64,000 nt of DNA. It comes from Halobacillus naozhouensis. Lineage in GTDB: Bacteria > Bacillota > Bacilli > Bacillales > Halobacillaceae. Shown piece by piece: positions 17,481-26,479 of this stretch (position 1 is its first letter; each line of letters opens with the position of its first letter). The notes beneath the pieces are model-generated. The model ran no database searches and was not told the DNA's origin. It saw only the letters and a program-made list of their open reading frames with translations. Position numbers and translations under genes: made by a program. Location: assembly GCF_029714185.1 (NCBI RefSeq), contig NZ_CP121671.1, positions 2,294,001-2,358,000 on the forward strand, read 5' to 3'.

Positions 17481-18224
17481 TCATTCATTCATGGTTTCTT
17501 TCATATGCACAAGGATTTTCTTCTCCAACCTTGAAACTTGGACTTGGGATATACCCAATCTTTCGGCTACTTCACTCTGGGTCTGATCCTTGAAATAGCG
17601 TAAATAAATAATTAAGCGTTCCCGTTTCTCCAGTTTATTCATCATATCATGGAGCGTTAAATGCTCGAACCAGTGGGAATCTTCTTCAGCTATCTGATCT
17701 ACTAGTGTGATCGGATCACCTTCACTTTCATAGACCGTTTCATAAATGGATTGGGGAGATCGGCCCGCTTCTTCTGCTTGAACGACATCCTCTGCAGTAA
17801 GATCAAGGGAATCCGCTATCTCATTCACTGTAGGAGATCGCCCCAACTCCTTCAATAACTCTTCCTTTTTCCCACGCACTTTATGATATGTTTCCTTTAG
17901 ACTTCGACTTACTTTCACACTGCCATCATCTCTAATAAACCGCTGAATTTCACCGATAATCATAGGAACAGCATACGTTGAAAATTTCACATCATAACTA
18001 AGATCAAATTTATCAACTGACTTCAATAAGCCAATGCATCCAATTTGATACAAATCATCGGGGTCATAACCTCGCTTTAAATACCGTTGAACAACCGACC
18101 ATACAAGCCTCGTATTACGCTCAACTAAATAATGCCTCGCCTCTTGATCTCCGGCTTGACTCTTTTTTATTAACTCCCTTACTTCTTTATCGGATAGACG
18201 CTCTTTAGTAATATCTGTTTTCAT
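17481..18224 (-). CDS. sigF: Forespore-specific RNA polymerase sigma factor SigF
   Basis: 247-residue sigma-70 family factor for early forespore genes. Region 2 (RNTRLVWSVVQRYLKRGYD, DDLYQIGCIGLLKSVDKFD, STYAVPMIIGEIQRFIRDDG) and the region 4 helix-turn-helix (QSEVAERLGISQVQVSRLEKKIL) are intact. Of two in-frame ATG codons, the second (18224) has AGGG at the proper distance. It is the last gene of spoIIAA-spoIIAB-sigF and is held inactive by SpoIIAB until the septum forms. Confidence 0.96.
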   Translation of the reverse strand: MKTDITKERLSDKEVRELIKKSQAGDQEARHYLVERNTRLVWSVVQRYLKRGYDPDDLYQIGCIGLLKSVDKFDLSYDVKFSTYAVPMIIGEIQRFIRDDGSVKVSRSLKETYHKVRGKKEELLKELGRSPTVNEIADSLDLTAEDVVQAEEAGRSPQSIYETVYESEGDPITLVDQIAEEDSHWFEHLTLHDMMNKLEKRERLIIYLRYFKDQTQSEVAERLGISQVQVSRLEKKILVHMKETMNE

Positions 18225-18234
18225 ACTCATCGCC

Positions 18235-18675
18235 CTAATTAGCCAGTGCTCTAGTTGACGTGAGCTGCTTTACCATCCGGATTGTCGTGCCTGCCCCTTC
18301 ATCTGATTTGATCTCCACCTTATCCATGAAATTCTCCATAATGGTAAATCCCATGCCGGAACGCTCCCACTCAGGTTTCGATGTAAAGAGAGGTTCCCGG
18401 GCTTGTTCGATATCGGCCATCCCGATCCCATTATCCTTAATGATAATTTCGATTTGCTCATCTTCCATAGCACACTCAAGAAGTACCGTTTGATCAGGCT
18501 TATCTTCATAGCCATGAATAATCGCATTTGTTACAGCTTCTGATACTACCGTTTTAATATCAGTGAGTTCATCCATGGTTGGATTCATTTGACTAATAAA
18601 AGAAGCTACGGAAATCCGCGCAAGGGCTTCGTTTTGGCTGACACTTAAAAACTCGATTTTCATATGATTTTTCAT
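18235..18675 (-). CDS. spoIIAB: Anti-sigma F factor / serine kinase SpoIIAB
   Basis: 146-residue GHKL-type kinase that binds sigma-F and phosphorylates SpoIIAA. The N box (ETVSEAVTNAIIHGY in the chain), G1 box (IKDNGIGMADIE) and G2 region (ERSGMGFTIM) are present. The start overlaps the spoIIAA stop; sigF follows after 10 bases. Confidence 0.96.
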   Translation of the reverse strand: MKNHMKIEFLSVSQNEALARISVASFISQMNPTMDELTDIKTVVSEAVTNAIIHGYEDKPDQTVLLECAMEDEQIEIIIKDNGIGMADIEQAREPLFTSKPEWERSGMGFTIMENFMDKVEIKSDEGAGTTIRMVKQLTSTRALAN

Positions 18676-19025
18676 GACGCCACCCCCAGCATCTGCAACG
18701 CAAAATCTTCATTGTCAACCAATTTAACAATTTTAAACATTCCGGATAGATCAAATAACCTGCGAACTTCTGGCGAGATAGAACAAATCACCATTTCACT
18801 GCCTGCAGCCTGAATTTCTTTATATCGTCCAAGCATGACGCCCAGTCCAGAACTGTCCATAAACGATAATTTTTCTAAATTAACGATTACATTTCCTACG
18901 TTATTCTGAGCAAGCTGGGCCTGCCATTCTTCACGAAGACTTGTCGCTTCGTGGTGATCTAATTCTCCGGCTAACCTGACGAGCAGCACATTCTCTTTTA
19001 CAGCAAAATCTACATGAAGACTCAA
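18672..19025 (-). CDS. spoIIAA: Anti-sigma F factor antagonist SpoIIAA
   Basis: 117-residue STAS-domain protein that, when unphosphorylated, frees sigma-F from SpoIIAB. The phosphorylatable serine lies in SFMDSSGLGVMLGRY. The start is TTG, with AGGAGG eight bases before it. It is first in the spoIIA operon. Confidence 0.95.
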   Translation of the reverse strand: MSLHVDFAVKENVLLVRLAGELDHHEATSLREEWQAQLAQNNVGNVIVNLEKLSFMDSSGLGVMLGRYKEIQAAGSEMVICSISPEVRRLFDLSGMFKIVKLVDNEDFALQMLGVAS

Positions 19026-19062
19026 GTTCTCTTCCTCCTCTATCTTTTAGAGTCACTTAAGT

Positions 19063-19089
19063 CTTTCGCAGATTTAATTGCATTTTCCT
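19063..19089 (-). promoter_or_regulatory. Possible sigma-H promoter of spoIIA
   Basis: On the minus strand AGGAAAAT (19082-19089) and GCGAAAG (19063-19069) lie 12 bases apart, loosely like the sigma-H consensus (RNAGGAWWW, 11-13 bases, RNNGAAT). The known sigma-H control of spoIIA supports it, but the -10 match is imperfect. Confidence 0.35.
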
Positions 19090-19117
19090 TCTCCAAAACA
19101 ATACTAGTGGCATATCG

Positions 19118-20290
19118 CTAAAACTTCTGAAAACTCGTCAAATTTCTAAAGGATCGTTCGAATAACTCTAATATATTTGCGCGCTTGACCGGTTTTGTGG
19201 CCTCTAATCGGACTTTTGTTACTTCCTGCCCATTATTTGTAATCACAATCCATCCAAAGTGATCCCCTTTCTTGACTGGAAGATCAAGTGATTTACGCAC
19301 CTTAAGAGTTGCCTTATATTTTCCTTTTGGCTGATTCTTTTTCTTTAGGACGACAACATCTTTTTCAGGGGCTAAAGGCAGGACTTTCGGTGTCCCTCTC
19401 GTAGTTTTCAGTGAATGAAGCACATCATTTTTTGAAAAAAGTTGAACTCCCTCATACTGACTGAATCCGTAATCGAGCATGCTAGTTACATCAGCATTAC
19501 GTTTCTTTGGAGTTTCTGCTCCCATTACAACGGCAATCATATGAAGATCACCTTTCTTCGCAGAAGCAGTAAGACAGTATTTTGCCTTATCCGTATAACC
19601 CGTTTTTAAACCATCCACGCCAGGATATGATTTAATAAGTTTGTTAGTATTCACGAGCCAAAATTCATTCTCCTGACCTTTACGTAAATAGTCTTCATAC
19701 GTGCTCGTATATTCCGTAATATCCTCATGTAATAATAATTCTCGTGCCATCACCGCCATGTCTCTTGCCGTACTGTAATGTCCTTTCGCGGGAAGACCTG
19801 TTGGATTTTCAAAGTGCGTGTTCTTCAGCCCTAGACTTTTAGCCTTTTCATTCATTAATTTGACGAAAGCTTTTTCACTGCCGGCAATTCGTTCAGCCAT
19901 AGCCACACTTGCATCGTTCCCCGAAGCAATGGCAATTCCCTTAATCAGGTCCTTAACAGTCATCTCTTCCCCTGCTTCAAGAAATATTTGAGATCCTCCC
20001 ATCGATGCTGCGTTTTCACTGACCCTCACTTTTTCATCTAATGAAATATTACTTTTCTCAAGCTCCTCCATGATCAGGAGGAGGGTCATAATTTTAGTCA
20101 TACTGGCTGGCGGCAGTTTTTTATCTGCCTGCTTTTCGTATAACGTCATTCCACTGTTTTTCTCCATCAAGATAGCGGATGGCGCCGAATTTACCAGCTC
20201 TTCAGCTGTTTCCTCTGCCTTTGCGTAGGTTGGAGTATACATCACTCCTAAAACAGTGATCGCTATTAGTAAGCTGAGTAATCGTTTCAT
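19118..20290 (-). CDS. dacF: D-alanyl-D-alanine carboxypeptidase DacF
   Basis: 390-residue S11-family penicillin-binding protein made in the forespore; with DacB it controls cortex cross-linking. It has a signal peptide (MKRLLSLLIAITVLGV), the catalytic SMTK, SGN (ASGNDASVA) and KTG (GLKTGYTDKAK) motifs, the C-terminal beta domain and a likely amphipathic tail anchoring it to the membrane. GAAGGTGGG precedes the ATG at 20290. It lies upstream of spoIIAA as in B. subtilis, with a sigma-F-like promoter ahead. Confidence 0.94.
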   Translation of the reverse strand: MKRLLSLLIAITVLGVMYTPTYAKAEETAEELVNSAPSAILMEKNSGMTLYEKQADKKLPPASMTKIMTLLLIMEELEKSNISLDEKVRVSENAASMGGSQIFLEAGEEMTVKDLIKGIAIASGNDASVAMAERIAGSEKAFVKLMNEKAKSLGLKNTHFENPTGLPAKGHYSTARDMAVMARELLLHEDITEYTSTYEDYLRKGQENEFWLVNTNKLIKSYPGVDGLKTGYTDKAKYCLTASAKKGDLHMIAVVMGAETPKKRNADVTSMLDYGFSQYEGVQLFSKNDVLHSLKTTRGTPKVLPLAPEKDVVVLKKKNQPKGKYKATLKVRKSLDLPVKKGDHFGWIVITNNGQEVTKVRLEATKPVKRANILELFERSFRNLTSFQKF

Positions 20291-20320
20291 ATGTTTCCCA
20301 CCTTCTTCTGTAAGTGTTCC

Positions 20321-20349
20321 TATATTTCCCTGTATGAACACTTCTATAC
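20321..20349 (-). promoter_or_regulatory. Sigma-F-like promoter of dacF
   Basis: On the minus strand GTATA (20345-20349) and GGGAAATATA (20321-20330) are spaced by 14 bases, near the sigma-F consensus (GYATA, about 15 bases, GGNRANAHTR) with one mismatch in the -10. dacF is a known sigma-F gene. Confidence 0.6.
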
Positions 20350-20361
20350 GGATATTCAGAC

Positions 20362-20398
20362 GTAAAAAAAGAACCCCGACGCCATGGTCAGAGTTCTT
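20362..20398 (-). terminator. Terminator of the deoB-punA-pdp operon
   Basis: A 12-base stem (AAGAACTCTGAC pairing with GTCGGGGTTCTT, with G-U pairs) followed on the minus strand by seven T. It lies just after the pdp stop. Confidence 0.85.
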
Positions 20399-20416
20399 AC
20401 ATGAAACTTAATGTCC

Positions 20417-21718
20417 TTATTTAATAACTTTATGAATCAATCGAGGAGCTTCTACTTTTTCATTCGAGATTATATAGGCTTGTTTAACTTTTTCGATGGA
20501 GGAATCGGGGTTCTCATCATCACTATGAAGTACGACTAATGTTTCGCCCGCCTTTATTGCGTCACCTATTTTTTTCTTGAGTGTAATTCCGACACCGTGA
20601 TTGATCAAATCGTCCTTTGTAGACCGTCCAGCCCCCAGATACATGGCTGCTACACCTATAGACTCTGCATCAATTTCAGCGATATACCCATCCTGATCTG
20701 CCGTCACTTCAATATGGTGCGAGGAAGTTGGCAGGTTTGTTAAGTCATCCACCATGGACAGATCACCATTTTGGGCTTCAATAAAGCTTCTAAAGGCCTC
20801 AAATGCTTTACCATTTTCAAGATTCTGTTCAAGTGTCTCGTACGCCTCTTCGTAACTTGCGAAAATTTCAGCGAGAACCGTCATATGTGAAGCCAGTTCC
20901 AGTGACAGATTTCTTAAATCTTCTACCTTTTTACCTTGCAGGATTTCAGCAGCTTCTCTGATTTCGTTGGCATTCCCCACTTCGAATCCAAGCGGCTGGT
21001 TCATATCACTGATTACAGCAACCGTATTTCTGCCGAGACTGTTACCGATATTCACCATTTCACGAGCAAGTGATTCAGAGTCTTCAAGAGTTTTCATAAA
21101 CGCACCACTGCCTGTTTTTACGTCGAGCACAATGCTGTCTGCCCCGGAAGCCAACTTTTTACTCATGATTGAGCCGGCAATGAGGGGCAATGAATCAACA
21201 GTGCCTATAACGTCTCTGAGCGCATATAACTTTTTATCAGCAGGCGCAAGGTTTCCTGTTTGACCAGCCACAGCTAACTTATGTTCATTGACGTTTTTAA
21301 TAAATTGTTCCTTTTCCATTTCAATTTTGAGATCCTTAATGGCTTCCAATTTATCAAGGGTCCCCCCTGTGTGACCAAGCCCGCGCCCCGACATTTTAGC
21401 TACGGGCACCCCTACTGAGGCTACGAGCGGGCCGACAATAAATGTCACTTTATCACCGACACCTCCAGTAGAGTGTTTATCAACCTTATGGCCCTTTATC
21501 GCTGAGAGGTCAATGGTTTCCCCGGAATTGACCATTGCCTGAGTTAAGGTGGCGGTCTCCGCTTGTGTCATCCCTTGAAAATAAATGGCCATCGTAAAAG
21601 CAGCCGCCTGATAGTCAGGAATGTCACCTTTTGTGTAGCCATCAATAAAATAATCAATCTCCTGCTTCGTTAACTCTCCACCGTCTCTTTTTTTCACAAT
21701 GATGTCGTACATTCTCAT
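20417..21718 (-). CDS. pdp: Pyrimidine-nucleoside phosphorylase
   Basis: 433-residue thymidine/uridine phosphorylase that splits pyrimidine nucleosides with phosphate. The signature KMSGRGLGHTGGTLDKLEA is intact, as is the phosphate region DKHSTGGVGDK. The start ATG at 21718 is preferred because an upstream GTG lies inside the ribosome site AGGGGTGG. It is third in the deoB-punA-pdp salvage operon. Confidence 0.95.
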   Translation of the reverse strand: MRMYDIIVKKRDGGELTKQEIDYFIDGYTKGDIPDYQAAAFTMAIYFQGMTQAETATLTQAMVNSGETIDLSAIKGHKVDKHSTGGVGDKVTFIVGPLVASVGVPVAKMSGRGLGHTGGTLDKLEAIKDLKIEMEKEQFIKNVNEHKLAVAGQTGNLAPADKKLYALRDVIGTVDSLPLIAGSIMSKKLASGADSIVLDVKTGSGAFMKTLEDSESLAREMVNIGNSLGRNTVAVISDMNQPLGFEVGNANEIREAAEILQGKKVEDLRNLSLELASHMTVLAEIFASYEEAYETLEQNLENGKAFEAFRSFIEAQNGDLSMVDDLTNLPTSSHHIEVTADQDGYIAEIDAESIGVAAMYLGAGRSTKDDLINHGVGITLKKKIGDAIKAGETLVVLHSDDENPDSSIEKVKQAYIISNEKVEAPRLIHKVIK

Positions 21719-21734
21719 ATTGTCCACCCCTATT

Positions 21735-22553
21735 TTATGCTGGTAATGTTTTAAGTAAATCTTTTACAAACCCAAGAAAGTCCTCTCTTACTTTGCCAGT
21801 TGTTTCAATTACTTCATCATGTGTTAGAGGCTGATCTAAGATCCCTGCAGCCATATTTGAGATACAGGAGATTCCAAGAACACGGATACCCATATGATTC
21901 GCTACAATAACTTCCGGGACGGTTGACATACCAACTGCGTCCCCTCCAAGAGTACGAATCATCCGTACTTCAGCCGCTGTTTCGTAAGCAGGCCCGGTAT
22001 TTCCCACGTAAACTCCTTTTTGAATGTTCAAACTAAGCCGTTCAGCACTTTGTTCAGCATGATGAATTAATGCACGGTCGTAAGCTTCGGACATGTCAGG
22101 AAAACGAGGGCCTAGTTCTTCATCATTCACACCCATTAAAGGGTTGTCTCCCATGTTGTTGATGTGATCGGTGATGACCATAAGATTACCCGCCTCAAAT
22201 GATTCATTCACTCCTCCAGCAGCGTTCGTCACAAACAACGTTTCCACTCCTAATTCCTTCATGACGCGAACCGGGAATGTTACTTGCTTCATGTCATAGC
22301 CCTCATAATAATGAAAACGCCCCTGCATGGCGATGACTTGGCGGCCCTCAAGCTTGCCAATGACTAGCTGTCCTTTGTGACCGGACACGGTTGATTCTGG
22401 GAAATGCGGGATCTCTTTATATTGGATCATGACAGGATTTTCTATTTCATCGGCAAGTACGCCTAAGCCTGAGCCTAAGATCAGTCCTACTGTCGGCTCA
22501 ACCTCTACTTTCTCCTGGATAAATGCTGCTGCTTCTTGACTTTGTTGTCTCAT
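21735..22553 (-). CDS. punA: Purine-nucleoside phosphorylase (trimeric type)
   Basis: 272-residue enzyme of the trimeric PNP family acting on guanosine and inosine and their deoxy forms. Key stretches are GLILGSGLGVLA (phosphate site), VSGHKGQLVIG, MQGRFHYYEGY and NAAGGVNESFEAG. It starts at an ATG with GAGGAG upstream. It lies 16 bases before pdp and 13 bases after deoB. Confidence 0.95.
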   Translation of the reverse strand: MRQQSQEAAAFIQEKVEVEPTVGLILGSGLGVLADEIENPVMIQYKEIPHFPESTVSGHKGQLVIGKLEGRQVIAMQGRFHYYEGYDMKQVTFPVRVMKELGVETLFVTNAAGGVNESFEAGNLMVITDHINNMGDNPLMGVNDEELGPRFPDMSEAYDRALIHHAEQSAERLSLNIQKGVYVGNTGPAYETAAEVRMIRTLGGDAVGMSTVPEVIVANHMGIRVLGISCISNMAAGILDQPLTHDEVIETTGKVREDFLGFVKDLLKTLPA

Positions 22554-22566
22554 ATTCGAATCTCCT

Positions 22567-23745
22567 CTACTGAATATTTTTTAAGAAACTTTTTCCGTAC
22601 TTCGGCATTTCAACTGAAAAGTTTTCTGCGATCGTAGCACCGATATCAGCAAACGTCTCGCGTTGTTCAAGTTCATTCCCCTTGTTTATGCCATTGTGAT
22701 AGACAAGCAATGGTACTAGTTCTCTCGTGTGGTCGGTGCCATGATGAATTGGATCATTACCATGATCGGCTGTAATAATTAATAAGTCTTCATCATTAAG
22801 CCTATCGAGCACTTCCGGCAGCCGTGCATCGTAGGCCTCAAGTGCTTCGCCATAGCCTTGAGGGTCACGACGATGGCCAAACTTCGCATCGAAATCCACG
22901 AGGTTCAAAAAGTTTAAACCAGTAAAGTCCTGGTCCATAGATGCAACCAACTGGTCCATGCCGTCCATGTTATGTTTCGTGCGAATCGCCTCTGTGACAC
23001 CTTCTCCATCATAAATATCAGAAATTTTACCCAATGCAATAACATCTAAATCAGCGTCAGCCATCTCATTCATAACGGTTCTTCCAAATGGTTTTAAAGC
23101 ATAATCATGACGATTTGACGTTCTTTCAAAATCTCCAGGTTTACCGGTGAATGGTCGTGCGATCACTCGCCCTACCATATATTCTTCAGCCTTCGTCAAT
23201 TCACGAGCATACTCGCAAATTTCATAGAGCTCTTCTAAAGGAACTACATCTTCATGGGCTGCAATTTGCAGAACAGAATCAGCAGATGTGTAAGCGATTA
23301 GATCTCCTGTATCCATATGGTGCTCCCCTAGTTCTTTGATAATCTCGGTGCCTGAAGCTGGTTTATTCCCCACGATCCCGCGTCCTGTTTTTGTCTTGAT
23401 CTTTTGGAGCAATTCATCAGGAAATCCGTCTGGAAAAGTACGAAAAGGCTGATCGATGTATAGCCCCATAATCTCCCAATGGCCAGTCATCGTGTCTTTA
23501 CCGTGTGAGGCTTCCACCATAGTCGTATAGTGTGCGGAAGAGTCCTCCACTTGTTTAATTCCATGAACCGGTGCAATGTTACCAAGCCCCAGTTTCTCCA
23601 TATTCGGCATCGTCAATCCGTTCATATGTCCGGCAATGTGCCCAAGAGTATGGGCCCCTTTATCGTTGAATTTGTCAGCGTCAGGTGCTTCTCCAATACC
23701 AACTGAATCCATCACAATCAAAAATACCCTTTTAAATGATTTCAT
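22567..23745 (-). CDS. deoB: Phosphopentomutase DeoB
   Basis: 392-residue metalloenzyme of the alkaline phosphatase superfamily interconverting ribose-1-phosphate and ribose-5-phosphate, feeding nucleoside breakdown into central metabolism. Metal-binding motifs include LIVMDSVGIGEAPDA, the phosphorylatable region GKDTMTGHWE, and ITADHGNDPIHHGTDHTRE. AGGAGGTATAACAAA precedes the ATG at 23745, ruling out the longer reading. It is the first gene of the operon. Confidence 0.95.
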   Translation of the reverse strand: MKSFKRVFLIVMDSVGIGEAPDADKFNDKGAHTLGHIAGHMNGLTMPNMEKLGLGNIAPVHGIKQVEDSSAHYTTMVEASHGKDTMTGHWEIMGLYIDQPFRTFPDGFPDELLQKIKTKTGRGIVGNKPASGTEIIKELGEHHMDTGDLIAYTSADSVLQIAAHEDVVPLEELYEICEYARELTKAEEYMVGRVIARPFTGKPGDFERTSNRHDYALKPFGRTVMNEMADADLDVIALGKISDIYDGEGVTEAIRTKHNMDGMDQLVASMDQDFTGLNFLNLVDFDAKFGHRRDPQGYGEALEAYDARLPEVLDRLNDEDLLIITADHGNDPIHHGTDHTRELVPLLVYHNGINKGNELEQRETFADIGATIAENFSVEMPKYGKSFLKNIQ

Positions 23746-23843
23746 TTTGTTATACCTCCTAAAATATATTGTCTCTACTCTGTTCAAAACTATATCCTGA
23801 AAAGAAGATGTAGGATGTCAGACAACTTGAAAGAAAAAAATGA

Positions 23844-24731
23844 TTACGCTCGTGGATGAAACGAGCGATAAACATCTTTAAGCCGTGATTTGGTTACGTG
23901 TGTATAAATTTGAGTCGTGGAAATATCGGCATGTCCAAGCATTTCCTGAACTGCGCGTAAATCTGCCCCGTTTTCTAACAAATGAGTAGCAAAGGAATGG
24001 CGTAAGGTGTGCGGAGTGATCTCTTTATTGATTCCCGCTTCAACAGCAACCGCTTTCAATATTTTCCAAAAACCCTGCCTTGACAACGGATTCCCGTGAT
24101 GGTTGACAAACAACTCCTCAACCTTTTTGTGTTTTACCAATTTCCCTCGCGAACCATTCAAGTATCTTTCTACAGCTTCTTTGGCGAGATCGCCAAGCGG
24201 AATAATTCTCTCCTTAGATCCTTTTCCCATGCAACGAACAAACCCCATAGTTAAATGCAGGTCGCTTACTTTTAACGTGATCAGCTCGGTGACACGCAAT
24301 CCTGTTGCATAAAGCATTTCAAGCATTGCCTTATTCCGGGCTGAGAGCGGATCATTTGATCTTATATTTAAAAGCTTTTCGACATCCTCAGAAGAGAGAA
24401 CTTTCGGCAGCCTGCGTTCCTTCTTCGGTGTCTCTATATGTAAACTCGGATCTTGATTAGACACTTTTTCCCTAACCAGGAACTGATGAAAAAGGCGAAT
24501 CGAAGAAAGCAGACGGGCTAATGTAGCAGCCGAACGGCCCTTATCATTTAATTCATACAGGTATTTCATAATGTGAGCACGAGAAACATAATCCCAATCA
24601 CTTATGCTTTCCTTCGTTTGTAAAAAGTTTTGATATTGTTGTAAATCCCGTTGATAAGACTGGATAGTATTTGGCGATAAACCTCGTTCTACGGTTAAAA
24701 AGTGATAGAAATCCTCCAAAGCAAACTTCAT
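23844..24731 (-). CDS. xerD: Site-specific tyrosine recombinase XerD
   Basis: 295-residue tyrosine recombinase that resolves chromosome dimers at dif together with XerC. The N-terminal SAM-like domain (LSPNTIQSYQRDLQQY) is followed by the catalytic domain with Arg (ATGLRVTELI), Lys (GKGSKERIIPLG), HxxR (HTLRHSFATHLLE), His (LGHADISTT) and the nucleophilic Tyr (IYTHV). Position next to yqzK and fur is conserved in Bacillus, where the gene is also called ripX. Confidence 0.95.
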   Translation of the reverse strand: MKFALEDFYHFLTVERGLSPNTIQSYQRDLQQYQNFLQTKESISDWDYVSRAHIMKYLYELNDKGRSAATLARLLSSIRLFHQFLVREKVSNQDPSLHIETPKKERRLPKVLSSEDVEKLLNIRSNDPLSARNKAMLEMLYATGLRVTELITLKVSDLHLTMGFVRCMGKGSKERIIPLGDLAKEAVERYLNGSRGKLVKHKKVEELFVNHHGNPLSRQGFWKILKAVAVEAGINKEITPHTLRHSFATHLLENGADLRAVQEMLGHADISTTQIYTHVTKSRLKDVYRSFHPRA

Positions 24732-24735
24732 GCTC

Positions 24736-24954
24736 TTACTCCCCTAGTCGAAAGAAAATTGAAAGACGATCCGTCCATTCTGAATCTAGTGGACTGACAA
24801 CTTTGACAGCTGAACCATCAGGCGGGTCATAACGATGCTGCCGCTCATACTCTTGATGTATCATTCGTATGGCTGCGTAAAAAACACAGGTACATACAGT
24901 AAAAACGATAAGGACCTTTATTAAGTCCTGAAGACTGCGTTTGATTTTAGACAT
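24736..24954 (-). CDS. yqzK: YqzK-like small membrane protein (DUF4227)
   Basis: 72-residue protein with one N-terminal membrane helix (about residues 12-30) and a short hydrophilic C-terminal part with the stretch YDPPDGSAVKV. It lies 4 bases before xerD and downstream of fur, where B. subtilis has yqzK, a conserved gene of unknown function. AAGGGGG precedes the ATG. Confidence 0.8.
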   Translation of the reverse strand: MSKIKRSLQDLIKVLIVFTVCTCVFYAAIRMIHQEYERQHRYDPPDGSAVKVVSPLDSEWTDRLSIFFRLGE

Positions 24955-25133
24955 AATTAACCCCCTTAATGTCCTTTATAACAGGGTATGCCTAAAATCA
25001 ATTCAAATATACATAAGATTCCCATCTATACTTCAAACGTACATGATTTTCATTTAATTGTAAATAGAAAAGGTACAGGAACAGCACCCTGCCCTGTTCA
25101 ATAAACCCGCAATCCTTGTATATCCAAACAAAT

Positions 25134-25171
25134 AGGTGAAACCGCTATAAAGATAGATTCATAGCGGCTTC
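25134..25171 (-). terminator. Likely terminator after fur
   Basis: GAAGCCGCTAT and ATAGCGGTTTC pair into an 11-base stem (one G-U pair) 20 bases past the fur stop. The T-run after it is poor. Confidence 0.5.
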
Positions 25172-25192
25172 ATTGGATTGAATTTCATTCAT

Positions 25193-25657
25193 TTACGAAG
25201 AACTGTTTGCTGGAATGGCTGCTTTTTGACAGACACGACAAATCCCATGAAAAGTCAGGCGATGGTCTTTAACTTGGAAATTCCATTGTCCCTCTATCAG
25301 CTTCTCTACATCACCTAATAGATCCTCCTCAATTTCCTCTACGGATCCACATTCAATACAGACGAGATGATGATGAAAATGCTCAGCCCCTTCTTTACGA
25401 AGATCATAGCGTGATACCCCGTCACCAAAGTTTATTTTATCCACAACTTTAAGCTCAGAAAGCAATTCTAGGGTACGATATACCGTAGCAAGACCAATCT
25501 CAGGCGCTTTCTCTTTTACGAGGAGGTAAACGTCTTCGGCACTTAAATGGTCTTCTTCATTTTCTAGAAGCACTCTCACCGTGGCCTCACGTTGTGGTGT
25601 CAATTTATAACTTTGGGAATGCAATTGCTTCTTTATGCGTTCAATGCGATGCTCCAT
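25193..25657 (-). CDS. fur: Ferric uptake regulator Fur
   Basis: 154-residue Fur-family repressor. The N-terminal winged helix (LTPQREATVRVLLE, LATVYRTLELL) is followed by a C-terminal dimerisation domain with the structural zinc cysteines CIECG and CRVCQ and the metal site HFHHHLVC. Fur rather than PerR or Zur is chosen from the neighbours (xerD, yqzK, spoIIM). The promoter region holds both a PerR-like and a Fur-like box (separate entries). GGGAGGG precedes the ATG. Confidence 0.92.
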   Translation of the reverse strand: MEHRIERIKKQLHSQSYKLTPQREATVRVLLENEEDHLSAEDVYLLVKEKAPEIGLATVYRTLELLSELKVVDKINFGDGVSRYDLRKEGAEHFHHHLVCIECGSVEEIEEDLLGDVEKLIEGQWNFQVKDHRLTFHGICRVCQKAAIPANSSS

Positions 25658-25689
25658 CTCGTTCGTCCCTCCCTCGTAATTCCATTTTC

Positions 25690-25718
25690 ATTATAAGCAG
25701 AGACAGAACGAGTGTCAA
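25690..25718 (-). promoter_or_regulatory. Sigma-A promoter of fur
   Basis: On the minus strand a perfect TTGACA (25713-25718) and a perfect TATAAT (25690-25695) are separated by 17 bases, about 33 bases before the fur start. Confidence 0.88.
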
Positions 25719-25719
25719 A

Positions 25720-25734
25720 TTAAAATAATTATAA
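25720..25734 (-). promoter_or_regulatory. PerR-box-like operator upstream of fur
   Basis: TTATAATTATTTTAA on the minus strand matches the Per box TTATAATNATTATAA at all but one fixed position and abuts the -35 of the fur promoter. In B. subtilis fur is known to be repressed by PerR. Confidence 0.6.
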
Positions 25735-25737
25735 AGT

Positions 25738-25756
25738 GTTAATGATAATCATTATA
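25738..25756. promoter_or_regulatory. Fur-box-like operator upstream of fur
   Basis: GTTAATGATAATCATTATA matches 17 of 19 positions of the Fur consensus GATAATGATAATCATTATC. It lies three bases beyond the PerR-like box, between fur and the end of spoIIM. Confidence 0.65.
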
Positions 25757-25770
25757 AATAAGGTTGCTTA

Positions 25771-26409
25771 TTAGTTGTAAATCCATTTTACCACTACTTC
25801 AAGAATGGGATTAGCAATAAATACTTCCACAATCGAAGCCCCCATTAAGATTACTAAAAGTACACCAAACATGGCACTATAGCGTGCGAACGCCTGGATT
25901 ATCGGTTGATGGACCCGACGGATAAACAATTGCTTGCACAATGTTAGTGAAAAAATCAGCGCCAGGGCCCCTGCTGTTAAATAGACAGGAATAACCAATA
26001 AATTTTGCGGAGCAATGGAAGCTGAGGAGAGCAGTAATCCATACCAACCCATTTGATTGACGAGAAACCCTACAGAAAACCCAACGACAAGACCTTTAAT
26101 AAACAAAAGCACTGTAATGATCGGCATGCCAACGATAGAAATCCCAAGCAAAAAAAGTAACAGCATATATTTAATATGATAGAGGATACTGTCTCTTAGC
26201 AGTGTCGTTTTGGATTGTCCTTCTGTCCCTATCATTTGCTCAAAAAATTGCTTTAGATAAAAGAATAAGTCCTGTTTTTGGACAAAATTCATACTGTTAA
26301 CAATTACAGCACCAAAGATCATACCCATAATGAATAGAACGAAAATAAACACGAATATACTCATATGATTATTAACATCTTTTCTTACCATTTTTGCGCC
26401 CTGTCGCAT
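25771..26409 (-). CDS. spoIIM: Stage II sporulation protein M
   Basis: 212-residue integral membrane protein, part of the SpoIIDMP complex that drives septum thinning and engulfment of the forespore. It has about five hydrophobic helices, the first near residues 16-36. The start at 26409 is chosen from AAAGGA ten bases before it; an in-frame ATG 21 bases upstream overlaps that site. It is transcribed towards fur on the same strand. Confidence 0.92.
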   Translation of the reverse strand: MRQGAKMVRKDVNNHMSIFVFIFVLFIMGMIFGAVIVNSMNFVQKQDLFFYLKQFFEQMIGTEGQSKTTLLRDSILYHIKYMLLLFLLGISIVGMPIITVLLFIKGLVVGFSVGFLVNQMGWYGLLLSSASIAPQNLLVIPVYLTAGALALIFSLTLCKQLFIRRVHQPIIQAFARYSAMFGVLLVILMGASIVEVFIANPILEVVVKWIYN

Positions 26410-26479
26410 GGATTCTTCATCCTTTCTCATAAACGATCTATGATTAATCTATGATGAAAGGATGAAAAGTAGACCAGGT

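Noticed and set aside
26410..26479. Sigma-E promoter upstream of spoIIM
   Set aside because: CATAGATT resembles a sigma-E -10, but no acceptable -35 lies at the right distance.
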